Shown here piece by piece: positions 43,072 to 50,197 of a stretch of 64,000 nt of DNA. The stretch comes from Paraburkholderia sp. FT54 (lineage in GTDB: Bacteria; Pseudomonadota; Gammaproteobacteria; Burkholderiales; Burkholderiaceae), in the NCBI RefSeq assembly GCF_031585635.1, contig NZ_CP134196.1, forward strand, positions 2,232,001 through 2,296,000. Direction: 5' to 3'. Made by a program: the position numbers and the translations under genes. The notes below the pieces were generated by a model. The model did no database searches. It was not told the origin of the DNA and worked only from the letters and a program-made list of their open reading frames with translations. Each line of letters begins with the position of its first letter. Within the stretch, counting starts at the first letter, position 1.

Positions 43072-44061
43072 ATGAGCATGGAAGCCTACCCCATCGAAGT
43101 CGAATTCCCCGATATTTCGGACCACGAACAATCGGCGACCGGCATCGCCTACGTCCACACGTTCGACTCGGGCGCGCCGGGCCCGCACGTCATGATCAAC
43201 GCGCTCACGCACGGCAACGAAGTGTGCGGCGCGATCGTCGTCGACGAATTGCTGCGCCGCGGGTTGCGGCCGCGGCGCGGGCGCCTCACGTTGGCGTTCG
43301 CGAACGTCGCCGCTTATCAGCGTTTCGATCCCGCGCAGCCCGACGCGGCCCGCTTCGTCGATCAGGATTTCAATCGCGTGTGGACTGCCGCGGTGCTCGA
43401 CGACACCTCGCGCACATCCAGCGAACTGGAACGTGCGCGCGCGATGCGGCCGGTGATCGACACCGTCGACGCCCTGCTCGATCTGCATTCCATGCACGAG
43501 AAGAGCAAACCGCTGATCGTGGCGGGACCGCTGCCAAAAGGCATCGATCTCGCCGTGCGGCTCGGCACGCCCGCCACGGTGATCTGCGACGAAGGCCATC
43601 CGGAAGGCCGCCGCATGCGCGATTACGAAGGCTTCGGCGAGACCGCCAGCCCGAAGAACGCGCTGCTGATCGAATGCGGACAGCATTGGGAACAGAGCGC
43701 CGTTGCGGTCGCGCGCGACACCACCGCGCGCTTCCTGTTGCTCGCCGGCGTGGTCGACGAAGCGGATCTGCCGGCCGGTTGGATCGCGCCGTTGCCGCCG
43801 GTGCAGCACATCGTCCGCGTGACGCAGCCGGTGGTGGCTACCAGCATGGATTTTCGTTTCGCGGCGCCGTACACGGGCCTGGAGATATTCACCGAGGCGG
43901 GCGCCGTGATCGGCTGGTCGAACGGCGAGGCGGTCACCACGCCCTACGACAATTGCATGCTCGTCATGCCGTCGCTGCGGCAACTGCGTCCTGGCGTGAC
44001 CGTCGTACGGCTGGGCAAGATCGAGCAGACCGTGACGAACACCCAAACCAGCGTCCAATGA
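43072..44061 (+). CDS. Succinylglutamate desuccinylase/aspartoacylase (M14) family protein
   Basis: A 329-residue zinc carboxypeptidase-fold protein. THGNE gives a His and Glu zinc ligand, LLDLHSM the third ligand His, and NALLIECGQHWE the catalytic Glu region. Such enzymes hydrolyse N-acyl amino acids or related amides. It starts 33 bp after the dehydrogenase and precedes a cupin; the linkage with tartrate dehydrogenase suggests hydrolysis of an acylated hydroxy-acid or amino-acid derivative, unproven. Confidence 0.85.
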   Translation: MSMEAYPIEVEFPDISDHEQSATGIAYVHTFDSGAPGPHVMINALTHGNEVCGAIVVDELLRRGLRPRRGRLTLAFANVAAYQRFDPAQPDAARFVDQDFNRVWTAAVLDDTSRTSSELERARAMRPVIDTVDALLDLHSMHEKSKPLIVAGPLPKGIDLAVRLGTPATVICDEGHPEGRRMRDYEGFGETASPKNALLIECGQHWEQSAVAVARDTTARFLLLAGVVDEADLPAGWIAPLPPVQHIVRVTQPVVATSMDFRFAAPYTGLEIFTEAGAVIGWSNGEAVTTPYDNCMLVMPSLRQLRPGVTVVRLGKIEQTVTNTQTSVQ

Positions 44062-44095
44062 AGCGGCCCATGCACACTCAAAAGGTAATGAGAAG

Positions 44096-44440
44096 ATGAA
44101 GGTACAGCAACTCAAGCAGAGTGTGAATCTGCAGAATCTGGAGGACTGGGGCAAGGCCGGGCTGCCCGGCACGACGCCGATTCAGGTGTCGGGTGTGCAA
44201 CGCGTCATCAAGGGCAGCGAATCCGTCGACACCGGCATTTTCGAATGCACGGCGGGCACTTATCGTCGCTCGGTCAAGCAGGCCGAGGTGATGCATTTCA
44301 TCGCGGGCCGCGGACGCTTCACGCCCGATAACGAGGCGACCATCCACTTCGAGAGCGGCGACACGCTCTTCTTCGAAGCCAATACCGAAGGGCTGTGGGA
44401 GGTCGAGCAAACGATGCGCAAGGTCTACGTCATTTTCTGA
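44096..44440 (+). CDS. Cupin domain-containing protein (DUF861-like)
   Basis: A 114-residue single cupin. FECTAGTYRRSV, EVMHFIAGRGRFTPDNE and IHFESGDTLFFEAN are the two cupin motifs in the form seen in (S)-ureidoglycine aminohydrolase/DUF861-like proteins. No full set of metal ligands is obvious. Third gene of the tartrate dehydrogenase run, 34 bp after the M14 gene. Confidence 0.85.
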   Translation: MKVQQLKQSVNLQNLEDWGKAGLPGTTPIQVSGVQRVIKGSESVDTGIFECTAGTYRRSVKQAEVMHFIAGRGRFTPDNEATIHFESGDTLFFEANTEGLWEVEQTMRKVYVIF

Positions 44441-44688
44441 ACGCCGCGTCATGCCGATCCCTTGAGGGCGGCGCTCATCCCGCTTACCGCTTCCGCCTGA
44501 TCCCGGCGCACCAACGTGCGCCGCGGCCTCGCCAGTCATGCGCGCTGTCCAGCGCCTTTTGCCAGCTGATATGTCCGCGACACAGTCGGGTAATCCCGCG
44601 TAGACCCCTTGTTGCCATTTTACTTACAGTGCAGTCTTGTTCGTATAATGAAACACGGTTCTATATACGAACAAAACAGCAGCGCTTT

Positions 44689-44844
44689 GCCTTGACCGGC
44701 GGTTATAACTTCGGCAGTGGCTGGGACGGGTCCGCGGCCTACTCGAATGTGCAGTACATTCCGGGTGTCGGCGTCTTCCAGAGCGCGCCGTCGTCGTCGC
44801 GCAGCCAGCTCGCCGCCGGCGTGGGCATCGTGCACCGCTTCTAA
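44689..44844 (+). pseudogene. C-terminal remnant of a Gram-negative porin
   Basis: About 50 codons reading ALTGGYNFGSGWDGSAAYSN, then a segment ending in SSSRSQLAAGVGIVHRF and a stop. The alternating hydrophobic strands and a terminal Phe are the outer-membrane beta-barrel ending recognised by BamA. No signal peptide or upstream barrel is present, so a porin gene has been largely deleted. Many Burkholderiaceae catabolic clusters pair a porin with the transporter, and an AAHS transporter follows. The rest of 44441-44920 has no gene. Confidence 0.6.
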
Positions 44845-44870
44845 AACGGCGCTCGATCGTATAAAAAAGA

Positions 44871-44894
44871 AAAGGCTCGTCTTCACGAGCCTTT
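44871..44894. terminator. Perfect 10-bp hairpin in front of the AAHS transporter gene
   Basis: AAAGGCTCGT-CTTC-ACGAGCCTTT with an A-rich run (ATAAAAAAGA) on the left, so it would terminate minus-strand transcripts and partly plus-strand ones. It is most simply the old terminator of the deleted porin gene. It sits only 27 bp before the transporter ATG, so it either attenuates that gene or leaves it without a close promoter. Confidence 0.65.
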
Positions 44895-44920
44895 CCGTAT
44901 TCCGCAGTCAGGAGACAACC

Positions 44921-46279
44921 ATGAGCCGCAGCACTGCTGTGAACGTTCAGACCTTCATCAACGAACATCCCTTTTCGCCGTTCCAATGGCTTGTCTTCTT
45001 CATGTGTTTCATCATCGTCCTGCTGGACGGTTTTGACACGGCCGCGATCGGCTTCATTGCACCTTCGCTGCTCGCCGAATGGGGCATCACCCGGCCGGCG
45101 CTCGCGCCCGTGCTGAGCGCGGCGCTGTTCGGCCTCGCCTGCGGCGCGCTCGGCTCGGGTCCGCTGTCCGACCGGCTCGGGCGACGCTCGCTGCTGCTCG
45201 GCTCGGTGCTGCTGTTCGGCGTGGCGTGCCTCGGCTCGGCCTTCTCAACCAGCATCGAACAACTGACCACGCTGCGCTTCGTCACCGGCGTCGGTCTCGG
45301 CGCGGCCATGCCGAACGCCGTGACGATGATGGGCGAATACTGCCCGGACCGCCGCCGCGCGACCGTGATCAATCTGATGTTTTGCGGCTTCCCGCTCGGC
45401 GCCGCGTTCGGCGGGTTCCTCGCGGCATGGATGATTCCGCATTTCGGCTGGCGCAGCGTGCTGCTGCTCGGGGGCATCACGCCACTCCTGCTGCTGATCC
45501 TGCTGGTGATCAAGATGCCGGAATCGGTGCGCTACATGGTGGCCAATAGCCAGCCGGTCGAACGGATTCGCGCGGCGCTCGCGCGCATTTCGCGCGAAGC
45601 GGCGCAAGCGGGCAGCTTCATCATGACCGAAACCGCGCCGCAAACCGGCGGCAAGGGCATGGCGGTGGTGCTGTCGCGCTCGTACATCATCGGTTCGGTG
45701 ATGCTGTGGATTACCTATTTCATGGGCCTCGTGATCTTCTACGCGTCGATCAACTGGATGCCGATCCTGCTGAAAGACGCCGGGCTCACGCCGCAACGCG
45801 CGACGCTGATTTCCGCGCTGTTCCCGCTCGGCGGCGTGGGCGCCGTGCTGTGCGGCGTGCTGATGGACCGCTTCAACGCGAACCGCATCATCGCGGCCTG
45901 CTATGCGTTGACCGCCGTGAGCGTGTATTTCATCGGCCAGGCGGTGGGCAATGTGGGCGCGCTGGTGTTCATCGTGTTCGTCGCCGGCGTGTTGATGAAT
46001 ACCGCGCAATCGTCGATGCCGGCACTCGCCGCCGCGTTCTACCCGACCGAAGGCCGCGGCACCGGCGTGGCGTGGATGCTCGGCATTGGGCGCTTCGGCG
46101 GGATTGCGGGTTCGTTTCTCGTCGCCGAACTGACACGCCGGCACTTTACGTTCGCGGGCATCTTCACCATGGTCGCGGTGGCGGGTCTGATTTCGTGTGT
46201 GGCTTTGCTGATCAAGCAGGCGGCACGGCCGCATGTGTCGAACGCGGGCGCGCCGAAGGCGGAGTCGTTTGGGCATTGA
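44921..46279 (+). CDS. MFS transporter, AAHS family
   Basis: A 452-residue, 12-span transporter. The first span carries IVLLDGFDTAAIGFIAPSL, the AAHS acidic signature, and GPLSDRLGRRS is the MFS loop motif. It resembles the transporter at 47-1432 but is a separate lineage. AGGAGACAACC precedes the ATG at 44921; the upstream extension reads through the porin remnant and is rejected. It may import the aromatic or hydroxy acid used by the tartrate-type genes upstream, or be independent. Confidence 0.92.
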   Translation: MSRSTAVNVQTFINEHPFSPFQWLVFFMCFIIVLLDGFDTAAIGFIAPSLLAEWGITRPALAPVLSAALFGLACGALGSGPLSDRLGRRSLLLGSVLLFGVACLGSAFSTSIEQLTTLRFVTGVGLGAAMPNAVTMMGEYCPDRRRATVINLMFCGFPLGAAFGGFLAAWMIPHFGWRSVLLLGGITPLLLLILLVIKMPESVRYMVANSQPVERIRAALARISREAAQAGSFIMTETAPQTGGKGMAVVLSRSYIIGSVMLWITYFMGLVIFYASINWMPILLKDAGLTPQRATLISALFPLGGVGAVLCGVLMDRFNANRIIAACYALTAVSVYFIGQAVGNVGALVFIVFVAGVLMNTAQSSMPALAAAFYPTEGRGTGVAWMLGIGRFGGIAGSFLVAELTRRHFTFAGIFTMVAVAGLISCVALLIKQAARPHVSNAGAPKAESFGH

Positions 46280-46349
46280 CATGCGAGGTGTCGGCGTTGT
46301 GCCGACGCCGTCCGGCAGCGGGTGGGCTGGATGGTCCGACGGTTCTGTG

Positions 46350-46378
46350 AAGCCGCCCTTCGAGGCGGCTTTTTCTTT
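46350..46378 (+). terminator. Rho-independent terminator of the AAHS transporter gene
   Basis: AAGCCGCC-CTTCGA-GGCGGCTT followed by TTTCTTT, 71 bp after the transporter stop. An 8-bp GC-rich stem with a T-tract is a canonical intrinsic terminator on the plus strand. Confidence 0.85.
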
Positions 46379-46508
46379 GCGGCACCGAGTGAAAAACCGC
46401 GGCCCATCACTTCCGGATAAACTGTGCGGCTGTTGACCCGTTCGGTTGCCGCGGTGGTGGATGCCAGCGCTTTCGCACCGTTGCTCATCTAACCACAGGA
46501 TTCAGGGA

Positions 46509-46835
46509 ATGAAACGCGTAGTCGTATCCGCGCTGCTTGCGGTGTGCTTCGCGCAACCGGCCGTTCAGGCTGTTGCGCAAACCGTCAGCGATCAGTGTTT
46601 TGCAATCGGCGATATTGCCGGGCAGGTCGCCTCGTGGCGCGCGCACAAAAAGACCAAGGCACAAGCACTCGATCAGGCGGCCAAGTACTACAAGGATGCG
46701 GCTGACCGGCAAGCGGTCAACGCCATCATCGAGAAGATCTACAGCCCGAACGCGCCGCGCATGACGCCGGATCAGGCCAGCATGGCTTTCACGTCGGACT
46801 GCGCGAACCATAAGGCGCAGGCGCCCACGCAATAG
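46509..46835 (+). CDS. Small exported hypothetical protein
   Basis: A 108-residue protein with an N-terminal signal peptide (MKRVVVSALLAVCFAQPAVQ, cleavage near AVAQT). Two Cys follow in the mature part (VSDQCFAIG and FTSDCAN), likely a disulfide, with an Ala/Lys-rich helical middle. CAGGGA precedes the ATG. No family recognised. It lies at the border of the accessory island and is oriented opposite to it. Confidence 0.65.
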   Translation: MKRVVVSALLAVCFAQPAVQAVAQTVSDQCFAIGDIAGQVASWRAHKKTKAQALDQAAKYYKDAADRQAVNAIIEKIYSPNAPRMTPDQASMAFTSDCANHKAQAPTQ

Positions 46836-46849
46836 CACCCGTCCTCGCT

Positions 46850-47230
46850 GTTGGCGGCTGGCGCTTCCGAAACGCGTCGAGCGACGTCAGCACGTTGCCG
46901 TTGGAATCGAACGACGTGTTGTTGTCCCACTGTTCGTACTTGCCGAGCGGCCACAGCATGCCGCCGGCGATCTCGTTGCCCAGGCGTACCCACTCCGGAT
47001 GCACGCCGTCGCGCTTGAACATCTTCAGCATCTTCAGCACGCTTGATGTGTATCCGACAGCAACGCGCCGGTCTGCACGATATTCCTTGCCAGCCTACGC
47101 TTGCGGTGGATACTGCTTGCCCGGATCGGTCCACCAATCGCTGTAGTGGAAATCGATCGGCACGCGAAACAAAACGTTCGCATCAACGACGCCCAGCGCC
47201 AAGGCGCTACTAGGGCATGCGAACAAAGCG
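46850..47230 (-). pseudogene. GH53 arabinogalactan endo-beta-1,4-galactanase remnant
   Basis: One minus-strand frame reads PIDFHYSDWWTDPGKQYPPQA, an amber codon (47097-47095) exactly where GH53 enzymes have Trp (PxxAW), then FKRDGVHPEWVRLGNEIAGG with the catalytic acid/base Glu, and MLWPLGKYEQWDNN. It then loses homology after LTSLDAFRKR and stops at 46789. Intervening sequence is shortened. The nonsense mutation, missing ends and loss of the nucleophile region show a pseudogene of a secreted galactanase. Confidence 0.75.
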
Positions 47231-47286
47231 CAGGAACAGGCGCGCTTGACACTCGAATAAAAGGCCGCGGAAGCGGCGGCCAACTG

Positions 47287-47775
47287 TCAGTCATCCACAT
47301 CGGGTTTTGTCAATTCGTCAAGCCTGTTTTTTGTCATTCGAGTCATGCAGTCCCAAAAGTAGACGAAGTGCAATGACGCTTGACCTACCTGATATACCTC
47401 CGAGTAACAGTTATTGTCCCTGTAAAGTTGCCAGTTCGCTTGTGCCTTCTTGAAGAAAGGGAGTGCCTTAGGTTCTCCGTTGGATCGATGCTCACGGTCA
47501 TAATCCTTCGTCACGGTTTCGATTTCTGCGACCTTTTTGTTTAAGGTATTAATAATCCCTTCATACCGAAATTGAGCGCAGGCCGACAAATCCATTGTCC
47601 CGAGATATTCATTTTTACAATGCCTTTCAATTTCCGCAGGGTTCTGCCCTGTAAAATATACGCTTGCGGGCTGTGCCTTCTTGTAGTCAAATGCTGACCC
47701 ATAAATCGATGCAGAAGGACAAGCCGCTTGCGCTGTCAGAAACAGCACAGCGAATATGCTAGTGGTGCGCATCAT
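47287..47775 (-). CDS. LprI/DUF1311-like lysozyme inhibitor, second copy (orphan immunity protein)
   Basis: A 162-residue exported protein with a signal peptide (MMRTTSIFAVLFLTAQA). The DUF1311/LprI signature is near the C-terminus: FKKAQANWQLYRDNNCYSEVY and FWDCMTRMTKNRLDEL, with paired Cys. LprI-type proteins inhibit lysozymes in the periplasm. Its first 17 nt overlap the end of a lysozyme C-terminal remnant (47759-47965), the same overlap as in the intact pair at 48582/48598. The gene is intact while its effector is broken, so it is an orphan immunity gene that may still protect against related attackers. Confidence 0.75.
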   Translation of the reverse strand: MMRTTSIFAVLFLTAQAACPSASIYGSAFDYKKAQPASVYFTGQNPAEIERHCKNEYLGTMDLSACAQFRYEGIINTLNKKVAEIETVTKDYDREHRSNGEPKALPFFKKAQANWQLYRDNNCYSEVYQVGQASLHFVYFWDCMTRMTKNRLDELTKPDVDD

Positions 47776-47965
47776 AAATACCCGTTACGAAAAGTTGCGC
47801 TTCTAGACGACGACGCCAAAGCACTCGGTGCGCCACAAATGAACCAATTACGTCGCGCATCCTATCGTACTCGCCATGGTTAATAAATCCGCGAGATACG
47901 TGGAACGAGATTGCGTGTACCACGGATCGCGGGGCATTAGTGTCGGCCGGATTCGACTTTGTCAC
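47759..47965 (-). pseudogene. C-terminal remnant of a second GH24 lysozyme effector
   Basis: 68 codons. The end (FINHGEYDRM ... RRRLEAQLFVTGIYDAHH) aligns with the end of the intact lysozyme at 48582-49145 (LVNTGHYDRV ... RRRAEANLFKEGNYDASH). The catalytic N-terminal half is missing and the upstream 180 bp are AT-rich non-coding. It shows that the lysozyme/inhibitor pair was duplicated and the downstream effector then decayed. Confidence 0.7.
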
Positions 47966-48145
47966 TCTCTACTACTTTTCAGATCGATTAATCACTCTTT
48001 TGTTATGCGCACCAACTCCATAGATCGACAATGAGACGCAGGCCTGCATTAGCTTTAAAAAATAGAATGACAAATACAACAACGGCATCCATCGTAGTTC
48101 AGAGATTGATTTTAATCGATGCATTTTTGAAGTAGGAGTGTCGTT
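47966..48145. other. AT-rich spacer between the two effector/inhibitor pairs
   Basis: About 180 bp, clearly AT-rich against the window average, with no gene, repeat or terminator that I can support. It probably marks the junction where the 5' part of the second lysozyme was lost. Confidence 0.5.
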
Positions 48146-48598
48146 CTATTTACCTACGCTCAGAGCCTTATTTATTGCTTCGCACGTGGGCACCCTAGAT
48201 GTTTCCATGTCACCGGGACATGTCAGGGACTTATAAAACTCCAGCTGCTGTTCAGCTATCTTCATCCGACATGCCGAAACCTGGAAATCCGTGTCGGGCG
48301 TGTAGTCGCTCCCCCAATCATTAAATGAGTAAGCGATCATCGAGCAATCCGATTTTAGTTTTTTATCCCATAGTCGATAATTAACGTCTAGTGCAGCCTG
48401 CTTATCTCCCGTCGCGAGTTTTCGGACGCTCACATATAGTTTGTGCGAATCAACAAGGATTCTATCCGTATCGATTCTCGAACAATTTAAAAAATCATCA
48501 CGCGTTTTCGCGTTTTTTTCGCATGCCGCGTCTGCAAATGCAGACACGGGAGCGGCAATAGCGATTGCTGCCGCAATGATCCTAATGGCTAGCATCAT
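48146..48598 (-). CDS. Exported lysozyme-inhibitor-like (LprI/DUF1311-like) immunity protein
   Basis: A 150-residue protein with a signal peptide (RIIAAAIAIAAPVSAFA). The mature part has Cys pairs and NYRLWDKKLKSDC, then CRMKIAEQQLEFYKSLTC, in the style of LprI/DUF1311 inhibitors, though more diverged than the second copy. Its ATG lies inside the last codons of the lysozyme gene (17-nt overlap), with AAAAGGGAAAC as ribosome site. Overlap with a cytosolically made lysozyme and periplasmic export fit an immunity protein that protects peptidoglycan from self and sister-cell attack. Confidence 0.7.
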   Translation of the reverse strand: MMLAIRIIAAAIAIAAPVSAFADAACEKNAKTRDDFLNCSRIDTDRILVDSHKLYVSVRKLATGDKQAALDVNYRLWDKKLKSDCSMIAYSFNDWGSDYTPDTDFQVSACRMKIAEQQLEFYKSLTCPGDMETSRVPTCEAINKALSVGK

Positions 48599-49145
48599 AG
48601 TTTCCCTCTTTGAAAAGGTTTGCTTCTGCGCGACGACGTTTTACGAGACCCGCTGGATGTGCGCCGCCGGCCGATGTGTAGTCCATGAACTTTGCCGGAA
48701 CACGATCATAGTGACCCGTATTCACCAGATTCAATAGCCCCTCATTGTGATGCCGGAGGTTGTAAACGAAGTCAACTAAAGCATCGTATTTGTATTGGAA
48801 TAGTGGAACGTTGATGCGCTGGTTGACAATACGTTGCGGGTCTATCAAGTCGTGCTGCATCAACTGATGTCCCTGCGCTTGCGTTATGCCGTTCAGGAAT
48901 GGCGCTTCTGATGGAGCGCCGGATATTGGCCCCTGATGAACAAGGTGTCCATATCCAATTGTGGTATTCCCGCCGCCGCCAGCGCCGTCGTTATCATACA
49001 TATGCGGGCGGAACTGCTCCCATGCCTCAATGAACTCACGTCCGGCCGACGAGATTTGCCACGGTTTGCAGAGTCTCGCCGTCTGGACATTCACGCACGA
49101 ATTCGGATTGGTGTTTGTTACTGCGGTTGCGCGTGCATCAGGCAC
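48582..49145 (-). CDS. GH24 (T4-type) lysozyme, probable T6SS peptidoglycan-degrading effector
   Basis: A 187-residue muramidase. The catalytic region FIEAWEQFRPHMYDND followed by NTTIGYGHLV gives the Glu (about residue 43), Asp (51 or 53) and Thr (62) of phage lysozymes, with a Gly4-Asn insertion before the Thr. The C-terminus RRRAEANLF is family-typical. There is no signal peptide and no holin, endolysin or phage genes nearby, so delivery by a secretion system rather than phage lysis is likely. The start is GTG 10 bp into a strong AAGGAGGAGG context and shares one base with the stop of the PAAR-associated fragment, so it is coupled to the PAAR genes. Confidence 0.85.
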   Translation of the reverse strand: MPDARATAVTNTNPNSCVNVQTARLCKPWQISSAGREFIEAWEQFRPHMYDNDGAGGGGNTTIGYGHLVHQGPISGAPSEAPFLNGITQAQGHQLMQHDLIDPQRIVNQRINVPLFQYKYDALVDFVYNLRHHNEGLLNLVNTGHYDRVPAKFMDYTSAGGAHPAGLVKRRRAEANLFKEGNYDASH

Positions 49146-49399
49146 TAGACCTCCTCCTTATGACCAAGATAAATTCGAATGGACCGAGCGCCGTCCGTCT
49201 CATAGCGCCCGGTGCGCCCCTGCGTATCTGTTACCCCGTAGACACGTTCGCCGGACGACAGCAGCACGGTGTAATACGTGTCTGTGAGCGCGCGTCCTGA
49301 CGCATCAATGAGTGTGAACTGTTCGTCATATGTGTCAGTGTTGGGCGACGTTGTGGGTCTTTCGGTTTGCGCTTTCCCGGCTTTCTGAATAGAACGCAA
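49145..49399 (-). pseudogene. C-terminal TTR-like extension of the split PAAR protein
   Basis: An 84-codon frame encoding YDEQFTLIDASGRALTDTYY and GVTDTQGRTGRYETDG, closely matching the C-terminal domain of the PAAR protein at 49655-50185 (YDEQFTLHDANG, GVTDHMGRTERYATEG). It is in the +1 frame relative to the PAAR half (49335-49658) and overlaps it. The only upstream start codon is a TTG without a ribosome site, so without frameshifting it would not be joined to PAAR. Beta-sandwich extensions of this kind on VgrG/PAAR tips serve as effector docking domains in known systems. Confidence 0.65.
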
Positions 49400-49658
49400 T
49401 TGAACTACTAGCCGTCAATACAAAATTCTTGCCACAAGGACATAGAACGCGGTCAAGATCTTTCACCAGCGGTAAGCCGTCATCCATCCAGTCGCCTGCG
49501 GTGCCATAGATCGGCCATCCGCCTTTGCAGCTTCCGCACGTCGCATGATTTTCCTTTCGCGCGTACATCCTGCCTTCTTCGTTAAAGTGGTTACTCCGCG
49601 CAGTCACAACCCCGCCGGTTGTGGTGCGGTCGTAGTCCGCTACAAGCCGATCACTCAT
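49335..49658 (-). CDS. PAAR domain protein, truncated by frameshift
   Basis: A 107-residue product: TTTGGVVTARSNHFNEEG, ATCGSCKGGWPIYGTAG and RVLCPCGKNFVLTAS form the PAAR-type fold with its Cys pairs. After about residue 83 the sequence loses similarity to its neighbour and stops, while the expected extension continues in the next frame. The start overlaps the previous PAAR gene's stop by 4 bp. PAAR proteins sharpen the T6SS spike. Confidence 0.75.
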   Translation of the reverse strand: MSDRLVADYDRTTTGGVVTARSNHFNEEGRMYARKENHATCGSCKGGWPIYGTAGDWMDDGLPLVKDLDRVLCPCGKNFVLTASSSIAFYSESRESANRKTHNVAQH

Positions 49659-50185
49659 ACGTGCTCCCTGTGTCCGAGATAAACCCGCAGGCGTTGCGTG
49701 CCTTCGGTTGCGTAACGTTCAGTGCGGCCCATGTGATCCGTTACACCGTGGGCAAGTGAGCCGGACGGCAAATGGACCGTGTAATACGTGTCGTGCAAAA
49801 CGTAGCCGTTCGCATCGTGAAGGGTGAATTGCTCGTCGTACTGCCGCGCGGTTTGCTGTCGGGCGGCTTGCGATGCTTCGGCCGCGCCCGGGTTCCGCGC
49901 GCGCGTGTCGATGTGAACGAACATTCCGGCATCCGCGCCAGCAAGAACGCGATTCTTCTTGCAGGGGCATAAGACGTGATCCCCGTTGATAACTGCAACG
50001 CGTCCATTTTCTCCGGCATTTTCTCCCGTGCCGATGATGTGCCACAAACCCTTGCAGTTACCGCACGTCGCCCGATCGCCGTGAAGCGCGATCTTTCGTC
50101 CATCGTCGTGAATCGTCGCGGAGAGCGCAATGACCTTACCGCCCGTGGTTGTTTCGTCACCATGGCGCACAATAGGAACACGCAT
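49655..50185 (-). CDS. PAAR domain protein with C-terminal TTR-like extension
   Basis: A 176-residue protein. Residues 1-85 are the PAAR-type domain (RHGDETTTGGKVIALSATIH, RATCGNCKGLWHIIG, HVLCPCKKNRVLAG). A linker of about 25 residues leads to the extension YDEQFTLHDANGYVLHDTYY ending YLGHREHV, likely a transthyretin-like beta-sandwich. PAAR domains cap the VgrG spike of type VI secretion systems and carry effectors. It starts 12 bp after the larger PAAR-like gene's stop. Confidence 0.82.
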   Translation of the reverse strand: MRVPIVRHGDETTTGGKVIALSATIHDDGRKIALHGDRATCGNCKGLWHIIGTGENAGENGRVAVINGDHVLCPCKKNRVLAGADAGMFVHIDTRARNPGAAEASQAARQQTARQYDEQFTLHDANGYVLHDTYYTVHLPSGSLAHGVTDHMGRTERYATEGTQRLRVYLGHREHV

Positions 50186-50197
50186 GCTTGCCCACGC

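Noticed and set aside
48582..49145. Prophage endolysin
   Set aside because: No holin, spanin, structural or integrase genes nearby; neighbours are PAAR proteins and exported inhibitors.
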